NCBI GenBank assembly: GCA_033720955.1
Contig: JAWWBN010000039.1
Coordinates: 1-22,858, forward strand
DNA: 22,858 nucleotides
DNA from: JAWWBN01 sp033720955
GTDB taxonomy: Bacteria; Acidobacteriota; Thermoanaerobaculia; Multivoradales; JAHEKO01
Direction: 5' to 3'
In this document: in pieces, positions 9,317 to 16,853 of the stretch
How the letters are laid out: each line of letters begins with the position of its first letter
Position numbering within the stretch: position 1 is the first letter of the stretch
Notes under the pieces: model-generated
The model's database searches: none
What the model was told of the DNA's origin: nothing
Seen by the model: only the letters and a program-made list of their open reading frames with translations
Translations under genes and position numbers: made by a program

Positions 9317-11365
9317 ATGGCGACGATCACCATCAACGGGATCGCGTTCGACCCGGAGAGCGAGCGGCGGGGCCTGGCGCGGGCGGGCCGCGAGCGGGTC
9401 GACGCCTCCTCCTCCGACTACGTGCTGGTGCAGCTCTCCGCCGATCTCGACCGCGCCGGCCGAGAGACGCTCACCCGCCTCGGCGCCGAGATCCTCGAGT
9501 ACGTGCCGGCGTCCACCTATCTCTGCCGATACCCGCCCCAAGACCTCGAGCCGCTGCGCGAGCTCCCCTTCGTCCGCTGGGCGCACGTCTTCCTGGAGGA
9601 GTTCAAGGTCTCGCCCGAGCTGCTGGACGCCGATCCGCGCGGGGAGGAGCTGGTCGCGCTGGCGACGCGATCGTGCCACGGCGCCTTCCGCAGCCGACCC
9701 ATCGAGGTCCTCCTGCACGCCGGCGTCGAGGCGGAGGGCGTCGCCGGCCGGGTCGCCCGGGCGGGGACCGGCCGCGCCTCCCGCACGCGGGTCGAGCGCG
9801 GCAAGATCCTGATGCGGGCCTCGCCGCGGAAGATCGCCGCCATCGCCGCCCTCGACGAGGTCCGCCGGATCGAGGCGACGGCCGACGCGGAGCCGTGCTG
9901 CGACAAGGCCGGGGAGATCCTCGGCGCCCCGTCGGTGCACCAGGAGCTGGGTCTGGACGGAGCGGGCGAGATCGTCGCCCTGTGCGACACCGGCTTCGAC
10001 CGCGGCAGCACGGTCCACGCGCACCCCGCCTTCGCCGGCCGGCTGGTGCGGATCCAGCAGCTCGGAGGCCGGGTCGGCGACGATCCCGACGGCCACGGCA
10101 CCCACTGCGCCGGCTGCATCGCCGGCGACGGGGAGTCCCCCCTCGCATCGGGCCGGATCACGGGGACGGCCCCGGGCGCCCGCCTGGTGATCCAGGCCGT
10201 CTACCGCAACCGGCAGGACCGGTATGGCGGCATCCCGGGGGATCTGCGCGTCCTCCTCGGCGACGCTTTCGACGACGGTGCCCGGGTGCACAGCAACTCC
10301 TGGGTCCGCAACGACTTGGGCAACCGGTACAACGCGGACTGCGCGGAGATCGATCAGTTCGTCTGGGACCACCGGCAGATGGTGGTGATCTGCGCCGTCG
10401 GCAACGCCGCCATCGACCGGGACAGGGACGGCATCGTCGAGCCGGGCAGCGTGCTGCCTCCCGGCGTGGCGAAGAACTGCATCGCGGTGGGCGCCTCCGA
10501 GAGCGAGCGGCCCGAGATCTCCCGCACCTGGAGCCACTCCTCGCTCGACGGCCGCTTCCTGGGCCAGCCTCTCCGCGACGATCTGTGGGCCGACAACCGG
10601 GAGGGAATGGCCGCCTTCAGCGGTCGCGGACTGGCCGCAGGCAGTCGGCTCAAGCCCGACCTGGTGGCCCCGGGCACCGCGATCCTCTCCACCCGCTCCA
10701 GCATCGCCGACCTCGACGACCTGTGGGGGCCGACCGACGATCCGGCCTACGGCTTCCTGGGGGGGACCAGCGCCGCGGCCCCGCTGGTGGCCGGCTGCGC
10801 CGCAGTGGTGCGCCAGTTCCTGAGGACCCGGCCGGGGGGCGCCGAGCCGTCGGCCGCGCTCGTCAAGGCGGTGCTGATCAACGGCGCCCACGCCCTGACC
10901 GGCCAGTTCGCGCCGCCCGAGACCGCCGGCGCCCCCAACATCCACGAGGGCTGGGGACGGGTGGACCTGGCGAGCTCCATCGCGCCCCCGGAGCCCTTCG
11001 TCCTCCACTTCGAGGACGAGGCGACCGAGCTCGACCTCGAAGACGAGTGGTCCATGCAGCTCGACGTCGCCCCGGCCGGTCATCCGCTGAAGGCGACCCT
11101 GGTGTGGACCGACTTCCAGGGGGAGGCGCTCCAGAACGACCTCGACCTGATCGTCCGCGACGGCTCGGGCGAGGAGCGCCACGGCAACGCGCCGACCGGG
11201 TCCGCCGCCTTCGACCGCTTCAACAACGTCGAGCAGGTGCTGTGGAAGGGCTTCCCCGAGGGCAGGGCGGAGATCCTGGTGCGGGCGGCGCGGATCGTGC
11301 GCGGTCCGCAGACGTTCGCCCTGGTGGTGCGGAGGGCGCTCCTCCAGGCGGCGACAGGGTCCTAG
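9317..11365 (+). CDS. Subtilisin-like serine protease, KP-43-like
   Basis: This S8-family peptidase of 682 residues has a complete triad: Asp224 in CDTGFDR, His260 in DGHGTHCAG and Ser485 in GGTSAAAP. The oxyanion Asn363 is in CAVGNAA. About 200 residues precede the catalytic domain and contain two segments resembling inhibitor-type prodomains (about 34-90 and 130-190). The C-terminal part (about 555-680) resembles the jelly-roll domain of alkaline protease KP-43: LVWTDF, then NDLDLIVRDG, then FNNVEQV, then GPQTFALVV. There is no signal peptide: the protein begins MATITINGIAFDPESE. It may act inside the cell, use an unusual export route, or have an N-terminus I have misplaced, although upstream sequence is occupied by the preceding gene. 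No clear ribosome binding site precedes ATG 9317. The short gap to the lpxR-like gene suggests co-transcription. Confidence 0.92.
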   Translation: MATITINGIAFDPESERRGLARAGRERVDASSSDYVLVQLSADLDRAGRETLTRLGAEILEYVPASTYLCRYPPQDLEPLRELPFVRWAHVFLEEFKVSPELLDADPRGEELVALATRSCHGAFRSRPIEVLLHAGVEAEGVAGRVARAGTGRASRTRVERGKILMRASPRKIAAIAALDEVRRIEATADAEPCCDKAGEILGAPSVHQELGLDGAGEIVALCDTGFDRGSTVHAHPAFAGRLVRIQQLGGRVGDDPDGHGTHCAGCIAGDGESPLASGRITGTAPGARLVIQAVYRNRQDRYGGIPGDLRVLLGDAFDDGARVHSNSWVRNDLGNRYNADCAEIDQFVWDHRQMVVICAVGNAAIDRDRDGIVEPGSVLPPGVAKNCIAVGASESERPEISRTWSHSSLDGRFLGQPLRDDLWADNREGMAAFSGRGLAAGSRLKPDLVAPGTAILSTRSSIADLDDLWGPTDDPAYGFLGGTSAAAPLVAGCAAVVRQFLRTRPGGAEPSAALVKAVLINGAHALTGQFAPPETAGAPNIHEGWGRVDLASSIAPPEPFVLHFEDEATELDLEDEWSMQLDVAPAGHPLKATLVWTDFQGEALQNDLDLIVRDGSGEERHGNAPTGSAAFDRFNNVEQVLWKGFPEGRAEILVRAARIVRGPQTFALVVRRALLQAATGS

Positions 11366-11489
11366 TCCCGCCCGCCGAGAGCCGCTCCCGGGTCGCCGCA
11401 GGGCCGCCCGCGCGGGCGGACGTCGAGACCGGGCTCGGCCCAGGCCGGACGCCGCCTGCCCGGTCGCCGGCACCGGCGCTCCTTCCGCG

Positions 11490-11519
11490 TTGACACCCCG
11501 GAAGCCCCATTGCTATTCT
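11490..11519 (+). promoter_or_regulatory. Strong sigma-70 promoter of the pspA-ABC-AAA operon
   Basis: TTGACA (11490-11495) is a perfect -35 hexamer. After an 18-base spacer comes TATTCT (11514-11519), preceded by TGC, an extended -10. The surrounding 30 bases are clearly more AT-rich than the rest of the window. Transcription would start near 11526, leaving a leader of about 90 bases before the pspA start codon. No sigma-54 (GG-N10-GC) site was seen here, unlike the enterobacterial psp operon. Confidence 0.75.
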
Positions 11520-11616
11520 GCTTTTCCGCTCTCGACGGTCCGCGCGACCCACGATCTGGGCCACCCCCTGCCGGACGCCGGCCCTTCGGCCTTCGGGGCG
11601 GGAAAGGAGCCTGGCC

Positions 11617-12396
11617 ATGTTCAACCGCCTCAAGAACCTCCTGCGCGGTTTCCTCTCGCTCTTCATCTCCGGGATCGAGAAGGCCAACCCCCGGGCCCTG
11701 ATCGAGGCCGAGAAGGAGAATCTGCGCTCGCAGATCGCCCGCTTCAACGACAACCTGGCCACCCACGCCGGCTTCATCGAGCGGCTCATGCGCCAGATCA
11801 GCAACCAGGAGAAGCAGGAGCAGGACCTCGCCGCCAAGGCCGCCGCCCATCTCAAGCTGGGGCACCGCAAGCCGGCCGGACAGTACGCCCTGCAGCTCAA
11901 GACGGTGCGCGAGCAGCTCGAGGAGAACCGCGCCCAGCTCCAGCAGGCGGAGGCGACCTACAAGAACCTGGTCCAGGCTCGCGACGTCTCCATCCGCGAG
12001 GCCAAGGCCAAGATCGAGCAGCTCAAGCGGATGATCTCCGAGACCGAGATGATGGAGGCGCAGGCCGAGCTGCAGGAGATGGCCCAGGGGATGATCACCC
12101 AGATCGGCGGCTCGGGCGACACCCTCTCCCGCGTCGAGGAGTACCTGACCGAGCGGCGCGACAAGGCCGCCGGCCGCGCCCGCGTGGCGCAGTCGTCCAT
12201 CGACACCACCGAGGTCGAGCTGATGGAGGCGGAGCAGGAGGCCCTGGCCGACCAGGCCCTCGTGGAGTTCGCCGCCGCCTACGGGCTGGAGATGCCCGCG
12301 GCGGAGGCGGCCCCGGCCGCCGAGCCCACCGCCGAGGAGGCCCCCACCGAGGTGAACAAGCAGATGGGGCCCTCCGTAACCGAAGGCGAGAGCTAG
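11617..12396 (+). CDS. pspA: PspA/IM30 (Vipp1) family protein
   Basis: This 259-residue, almost entirely helical protein belongs to the bacterial ESCRT-III-like PspA/IM30 family, which polymerises on the inner membrane to protect or remodel it. The N-terminal amphipathic helix (MFNRLKNLLRGFLSLFISG, 1-19) is the expected membrane-binding segment. A long coiled-coil hairpin runs from about 25 to 150 (rich in Gln/Glu/Lys with heptads), and further helices reach about residue 228. Beyond the core is a linker of Ala, Glu and Pro (about 229-247), ending in a distinct polar tail, EVNKQMGPSVTEGES. AAGGAG at 11604-11609 is a good ribosome binding site 7 bases from the ATG. It is the first gene of a six-gene operon; the next start is 33 bases after its stop. 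Family membership is clear, and the specific role with the ABC and AAA proteins is inferred. Confidence 0.9.
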   Translation: MFNRLKNLLRGFLSLFISGIEKANPRALIEAEKENLRSQIARFNDNLATHAGFIERLMRQISNQEKQEQDLAAKAAAHLKLGHRKPAGQYALQLKTVREQLEENRAQLQQAEATYKNLVQARDVSIREAKAKIEQLKRMISETEMMEAQAELQEMAQGMITQIGGSGDTLSRVEEYLTERRDKAAGRARVAQSSIDTTEVELMEAEQEALADQALVEFAAAYGLEMPAAEAAPAAEPTAEEAPTEVNKQMGPSVTEGES

Positions 12397-12429
12397 ACCC
12401 CACCCATCGCATCGAGGAGAGAGAAGCTC

Positions 12430-14160
12430 ATGGCCGACAAACCCGGACCCACCAAGCTCGGAAAGCTCGTCATCTTCCTGGTGATCGTCGCCCTGCTGGC
12501 GGCGGCGGTCTACTTCTTCCGCGACCTCATCGCCCCCGCCGGGCGCGGCGAGGGCGACGTGGACCTCGCCCGCTTCCGCGACGAGGTGGGCACCTTCGAG
12601 GCCCCCGACACCCAGGGGATCACCACCGTCAACGAGTACACCTACGTCCCCTCGGAGCGCCTGCCCGAGGTCAAGGGCGTCAGCAACTACCAGTGGAACG
12701 CCGACGACCCGGTGGTCGAGTTCCCCATCAACGTGTGGATCGGCTGGCTGCCCATCGTGGCCGCCAACCACGGCTTCTCCCCCAACGAGGAGTCCATCTT
12801 CTTCAAGGAGCACGGCTTCAAGGTCAACCTGAAGCTGATCGACGACCCGGTGGTGGCGCGCGACGCCTTCGCCGCCGGCGAGAGCCACATCCTGTGGGGC
12901 ACCCTGGACATGATGGTCCTCATGGCGCCGGAGCTGATGCGCGACTCGCGCACCGCGCCCCGGATCTACCAGCAGATCGACTGGTCCAACGGCGGCGACG
13001 GGATCGTGGTGCGGGGCAACGTGCGCTCGGCCCAGGACCTGAAGGGCAAGACCATCGTCTACGCCCAGAACAGCCCGTCGCAGTACTTCATCAACAACCT
13101 GCTGCTCAACGCCGGAATCCAGCCGAGCGAGGTCAACCACAAGTACACCGCCACGGCCTTCGAGGCGGCCGCCGCCTTCGTCTCCGACAGGTCGATCGAC
13201 GCCTGCGTCTCCTGGGCGCCCGACATCTACAACATCCCCGACCGGGTGGCGGGGACCCGGATTCTCACCACCACCGCCGAGGCCAACAAGCTGATCGCCG
13301 ACGTGTGGGCGGCGCGCGCCGACTTCGCCAAGGACCACCCCGAGATCGTCTACGGCCTGGTGGACGGCATCTTCAAGGGGATGGAGCGGCTCGCCGACCC
13401 CACCTTCAAGGCGCGCGCCTTCCAGTGGATGGCCGAGGGCTACGGCTTCGCCGTGGACGAGGTCCAGGCCATGGAGGCCGACGCCCACTCCACCAACTTC
13501 GCCGAGAACAAGGGCTTCTTCCTGAACCAGAACAACCCGGCCAACTTCGAGCGCACCTGGAAGAACATCACCTTCGTGTACCGCGAGCTGGGACTGATCG
13601 GCTCGCCGGTGCGCTTCGACGAGGTGCTCGACTTCTCGGTGATCCAGCGGCTGGACTCGGAGGGCGCCTACGCCAACCAGAAGGACGAGTACCGAACCAC
13701 CTTCGTGCCCTCGACCTACTCCCGGGTGCAGGCCGAGGCGCCGATCCTCACCCAGACGATCCGCGTCAACTTCTACCCGAACTCGGCCAACCTCTACGAG
13801 CCGCGGCACGACGAGCTGGGTAACCCGATCCCCAACACCCTCTACGACCCCACCGTGGAGGCGACGCTGGAGAAGGTGGCGCGGCTGGCCGGGCAGTACG
13901 AGCGCGCGGTGATCGCCATCGTCGGCCACACCGACTCGTCCATGCGCGGTCGCGGCGTGCGCTTCGAAGACGTCGAGACCCTGTCGCTGGACCGGGCCCG
14001 GGCGGTCAACAAGGCGCTGATCGACAAGTACGACTTCGACCCGAACAAGTTCGTGATCGAGGGCATGGGCTGGAACGCGCCGGCCGATCCGGAGGACCCG
14101 GACAATCACGCGCTGAACCGCCGTGTGGAGATTTCGGTTTACCCGCCGGAAGCCCAGTGA
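12430..14160 (+). CDS. Membrane-anchored ABC substrate-binding protein fused to an OmpA domain
   Basis: This 576-residue fusion has a short Lys-containing cytoplasmic start and one transmembrane helix (12-30). The periplasmic substrate-binding domain (about 95-420) resembles the NMT1/TauA/SsuA/NrtA group: VWIGWLPIVAANHGF at the start, GTLDMMVL, DLKGKTIVYAQNSPSQYF, and CVSWAPDIYN in the second lobe. A C-terminal OmpA-like peptidoglycan-binding domain (about 440-576) shows IVGHTDSS with Asp502, LSLDRARAVN and NRRVEI with Arg564/565. The Asp and Arg correspond to residues that hold diaminopimelate in OmpA-like domains. The helix lacks a clear signal-peptidase or lipobox site, so the protein probably stays anchored in the inner membrane while its far end can hold the cell wall. 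GAGGAGAGAG (12414-12423) is the ribosome binding site. The permease gene starts inside its 3' end. The ligand is unknown; a small anion or a wall- or lipid-derived molecule is possible. Confidence 0.9.
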   Translation: MADKPGPTKLGKLVIFLVIVALLAAAVYFFRDLIAPAGRGEGDVDLARFRDEVGTFEAPDTQGITTVNEYTYVPSERLPEVKGVSNYQWNADDPVVEFPINVWIGWLPIVAANHGFSPNEESIFFKEHGFKVNLKLIDDPVVARDAFAAGESHILWGTLDMMVLMAPELMRDSRTAPRIYQQIDWSNGGDGIVVRGNVRSAQDLKGKTIVYAQNSPSQYFINNLLLNAGIQPSEVNHKYTATAFEAAAAFVSDRSIDACVSWAPDIYNIPDRVAGTRILTTTAEANKLIADVWAARADFAKDHPEIVYGLVDGIFKGMERLADPTFKARAFQWMAEGYGFAVDEVQAMEADAHSTNFAENKGFFLNQNNPANFERTWKNITFVYRELGLIGSPVRFDEVLDFSVIQRLDSEGAYANQKDEYRTTFVPSTYSRVQAEAPILTQTIRVNFYPNSANLYEPRHDELGNPIPNTLYDPTVEATLEKVARLAGQYERAVIAIVGHTDSSMRGRGVRFEDVETLSLDRARAVNKALIDKYDFDPNKFVIEGMGWNAPADPEDPDNHALNRRVEISVYPPEAQ

Positions 14161-15115
14161 CCAGGGGGCTTCCCAGGGCGACCCGGACGCCGGCGAGCTG
14201 AGCGCGGCGGGCGACGGGGACGCCTCGGCCGAGATCGCCGCTGCGGCGGCGGCCGAGGAGGCCCTGCCGGCCGAGACCGCCGGCGGGGAGGGAGCGCCGA
14301 GGCGGCGCGGGCCGCTGCTCAGGATCCGCGAGGATCTCCCCGGCTGGACCGGGTGGGCCCTGGGGGTGGTGCCGATCCTGCTGCTGCTGGGCCTCTGGTG
14401 GCTGGTCACCGGCGCCGGGCCGGCCGAGGAGCGGATGATCTCGCCCACCATCCTGCCCAGCCCCCTCGAGGTCGCCCAGTCCCTCCCCTCTCTCTGGTTC
14501 GACCGCGCCCTGACCCGCAACGTCGCCGTCTCCCTGAGCCGGGTCGTGGCCGGCTTCCTGGTGGGGGCGGGGATCGCCTTCCCGCTGGGCCTGATGATGG
14601 GGTCATTCACCAAGGTCAAGCTGTCGTTCCAGCCGCTCTCCGTGCTGGGCGCCTACCTGCCCATCCCTGCCCTCGTGCCGCTGACGCTGAGCCTCTTCGG
14701 CACCGGCGAGCGGCAGAAGGTGGCCTTCCTGGGCCTGGCCTTCGTGATCTACCTGCTGCCGCTGATCGTGGCCGCCGTGGACAACGTGGACTCGGTGTAC
14801 CTGAAGACCGCCTACACCCTCGGCGCCACCCGCTGGCAGGCGGTGCGCAAGGTGCTCCTGGCCATCTCGTGGCCGGAGATCTACCAGTCGATGCGGCTGG
14901 GCTTCGGCATCGGCTGGAGCTACATCCTGCTGGCCGAGATGGTGGACATCGGCCGCGGCCTCGGCGGGATCATCATCATCTCCCAGCGCCGCGGGCCGCG
15001 GGAGCACATCTACCTGGTGCTCCTGGTCATCGTCGCCCTGGCCTTCCTCACCGACAAGCTCTGGTCGCTGGGAGCGCACTACCTCTTCCCCCACAAGCGG
15101 GCGGGCCGGCGATGA
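14123..15115 (+). CDS. ABC transporter permease (nitrate/sulfonate/taurine type)
   Basis: This 330-residue inner-membrane subunit has a cytoplasmic extension of about 75 residues (first basic, then Ala/Glu/Asp/Gly-rich, then Arg-rich), which related permeases lack. A first helix at about 78-96 is followed by a BPD_transp_1 domain with about five further helices. The ATPase-coupling EAA loop is visible as TLGATRWQAVRKVLLAISWP, and the family-typical segment GFGIGWSYILLAEMVD follows. GTG 14123 is the only sensible in-frame start. It overlaps the upstream fusion gene by 38 bases, indicating translational coupling. Together with the ATPase encoded next and the receptor encoded before it, this makes a complete ABC importer. 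The short acidic extension could contact PspA or the AAA+ protein; that is speculation. Confidence 0.9.
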   Translation: MWRFRFTRRKPSDQGASQGDPDAGELSAAGDGDASAEIAAAAAAEEALPAETAGGEGAPRRRGPLLRIREDLPGWTGWALGVVPILLLLGLWWLVTGAGPAEERMISPTILPSPLEVAQSLPSLWFDRALTRNVAVSLSRVVAGFLVGAGIAFPLGLMMGSFTKVKLSFQPLSVLGAYLPIPALVPLTLSLFGTGERQKVAFLGLAFVIYLLPLIVAAVDNVDSVYLKTAYTLGATRWQAVRKVLLAISWPEIYQSMRLGFGIGWSYILLAEMVDIGRGLGGIIIISQRRGPREHIYLVLLVIVALAFLTDKLWSLGAHYLFPHKRAGRR

Positions 15116-15978
15116 TCCCCCTCGAGACGCGGCCGCCGCCCGTGGTCGAGTTCCGCGACGTGGAGAAGACCTTCTCCGCCGGCACGCCCAAGGCCTACAC
15201 CGCCATCCGCGACCTCAGCTTCCGCGTGGACGACCGCCCGGGCCAGGGGGAGTTCATCGCCATCGTGGGGCCCTCCGGCTGCGGCAAGTCCACGGTGCTC
15301 AACCTGATCCACGGCTTCGACGACGTCTCCCCGCCCACCCGCGGCCAGGTGCTGGTGCGTGGCGAGCCGGTCACCGGCCCGGGCGCCGACCGCGGGATGA
15401 TCTTCCAGAAGTACAGCTCCTTCCCCAACCGCACGGTGCTGCGCAACGTCACTTTCGGGCTGGAGCTGAACCGCGAGAGGCACGGCCTGGACCGGCCGGC
15501 CATGGACCGGCTGGCCATGGAGTGGATCGAGCGGGTGGGTCTGGGCGGGCACGAGGGCAAGTACCCCCACCAGCTCTCCGGCGGCCAGCAGCAGCGGGTG
15601 GCGATCGCCCGCACCCTGGTCCTCAAGCCGCCGATCATCCTGATGGACGAGCCCTTCTCCGCCCTGGACGAGCCCACCCGCTACGACATGCAGCGGCTGA
15701 TCACCGAGCTCTGGCACGACCTCTCGGCCACGGTGTTCATCGTCACCCACTCCCTGGTGGAGGCGGTCTTCCTGGGCGACCGGGTGTGGATCATGACCCC
15801 GGCACCGGGGCGGATCGGGCGCGAGTTCCTGGACATCATCCCACCCACCCGCGACGACGACCCGTTGGAGGTCTATCAGCGCGAGGACTTCAAGGCGGCC
15901 GTCGCCGAGGTGGCCCACGCCTTCCACGAGATCGAGCAGTCGGGGCAGCGGCGGAACCTCGCGGAGAGGGAGGCCTAG
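15112..15978 (+). CDS. ABC transporter ATP-binding protein (NitT/TauT type)
   Basis: This 288-residue cytoplasmic ATPase has all nucleotide-binding motifs intact: Walker A GPSGCGKST (53-61), Q-loop in IFQKYSSFPN, signature LSGGQQQR (155-162), Walker B IILMDEP with Asp179-Glu180, D-loop SALD and H-loop His213 (VTHSLVEAVFLGDR). It is a SsuB/TauB/NrtD-like subunit. About 30-40 residues after the core (DDDPLEVYQREDFKAAVAEV and onward) form an additional helical tail. The ATG overlaps the permease stop codon in an ATGA junction, so the two are translationally coupled. The domain is expected to be active, which argues that the system transports something or uses ATP to signal. It is not a decayed remnant. 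Confidence 0.94.
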   Translation: MIPLETRPPPVVEFRDVEKTFSAGTPKAYTAIRDLSFRVDDRPGQGEFIAIVGPSGCGKSTVLNLIHGFDDVSPPTRGQVLVRGEPVTGPGADRGMIFQKYSSFPNRTVLRNVTFGLELNRERHGLDRPAMDRLAMEWIERVGLGGHEGKYPHQLSGGQQQRVAIARTLVLKPPIILMDEPFSALDEPTRYDMQRLITELWHDLSATVFIVTHSLVEAVFLGDRVWIMTPAPGRIGREFLDIIPPTRDDDPLEVYQREDFKAAVAEVAHAFHEIEQSGQRRNLAEREA

Positions 15979-16851
15979 GTGGCGGAGCTCTCCTACTGGG
16001 ACTACCTCAAGGCCGCCTTTCGCCACCGACCGGACATCCCCGGCCTGGGGCCCATGCCGGTCAACGCCATGGCCATCGCCGGCTTCCTGGTGCTGGGTCT
16101 CGTGAGCCCCGGCTTCCTCTTCCTGGGGGCCGCGGCCGAGATCGCCTACCTGCTGTGGCTGTCGGGCAACGACCGCTTCCAGAAGATGGTGCGCGGGCGC
16201 CAGAGCCTCGAGCAGAAGCAGAGCTACGAGCACCGCATGCGCGACGCCGTGGAGCGGCTCTCGCCCGAGTCCCAGAAGCGGTTTCGCCGTCTTCTGGACG
16301 AGAGCCGACGCATCGTCGGCATCTCCGAGCGGCTGGGCGAGGGCGAGATCGTGAGCCTGAAGAAGCTCCGCGGCAGCGGTCTGAACCAGCTCCTGTGGAT
16401 CTTCCTGCGGCTCCTCACGTCGCGCGAGCTGCTGAACCAGAGCCTGGCCCGCGTGGACCGGGCGGCGCTCGAGAGCGAGGCGGGCAAGCTGGCCAAGCGG
16501 GTGGCCGAGGCGAGCGGCGACCCGGCCCTGGAGCGCTCCCTCAAGGCGACGCTCGAGATCCGCAAGAAGCGGCTCGACAACCTGGACCGGGCCGAGCGCA
16601 GCCGCCAGGTCATCGACGCCGAGCTCGAGCGCATCGAGCAGCAGGTCGCCCTCATCCGTGAGGAGACGGTGGTGGGCGGCAAGGCCGAGATCCTGTCGGA
16701 CCGGTTGGAGTCGGTGACCGGGGCGCTCTCGGAGACCAACTCGTGGATGGAGCAGCACGCCGAGGTGTTCGGCGAGCTGGGCGCCGATCCGCTGGGCAGC
16801 GCCCCGGCCGACCTGCCCGAGATCCCCATCGAGATGGAGCCGGAGGGGTAG
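15979..16851 (+). CDS. Two-helix membrane coiled-coil protein of unknown family
   Basis: I do not recognise a family. The 290-residue product starts with a short polar segment rich in aromatics (SYWDYLKAAFRHRPD), then a tight pair of hydrophobic helices at about 28-42 and 44-62 joined by SPG. About 190 mostly helical, highly charged residues follow with coiled-coil character (about 66-255, for example LDNLDRAERSRQVIDAELER). It ends in an acidic, Pro-rich tail (ADLPEIPIEMEPEG). With both ends on the same side, the charged part is probably cytoplasmic, where it could meet PspA or the AAA+ ATPase. GTG 15979 directly follows the previous stop codon and is backed by GGGAGG (15968-15973). The AAA+ gene starts 2 bases after its stop. 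Its position inside the operon argues for a structural adaptor role, which is inference. Confidence 0.85.
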   Translation: MAELSYWDYLKAAFRHRPDIPGLGPMPVNAMAIAGFLVLGLVSPGFLFLGAAAEIAYLLWLSGNDRFQKMVRGRQSLEQKQSYEHRMRDAVERLSPESQKRFRRLLDESRRIVGISERLGEGEIVSLKKLRGSGLNQLLWIFLRLLTSRELLNQSLARVDRAALESEAGKLAKRVAEASGDPALERSLKATLEIRKKRLDNLDRAERSRQVIDAELERIEQQVALIREETVVGGKAEILSDRLESVTGALSETNSWMEQHAEVFGELGADPLGSAPADLPEIPIEMEPEG

Positions 16852-16853
16852 CC

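Noticed and set aside
11362..14619. Very long open frame on the reverse strand across the pspA and substrate-binding-OmpA genes
   Set aside because: It is antisense to clearly conserved genes, its translation is low-complexity (Gly/Val/His/Arg/Leu-rich) without any domain, and such frames are expected in high-GC DNA where stop codons are rare.
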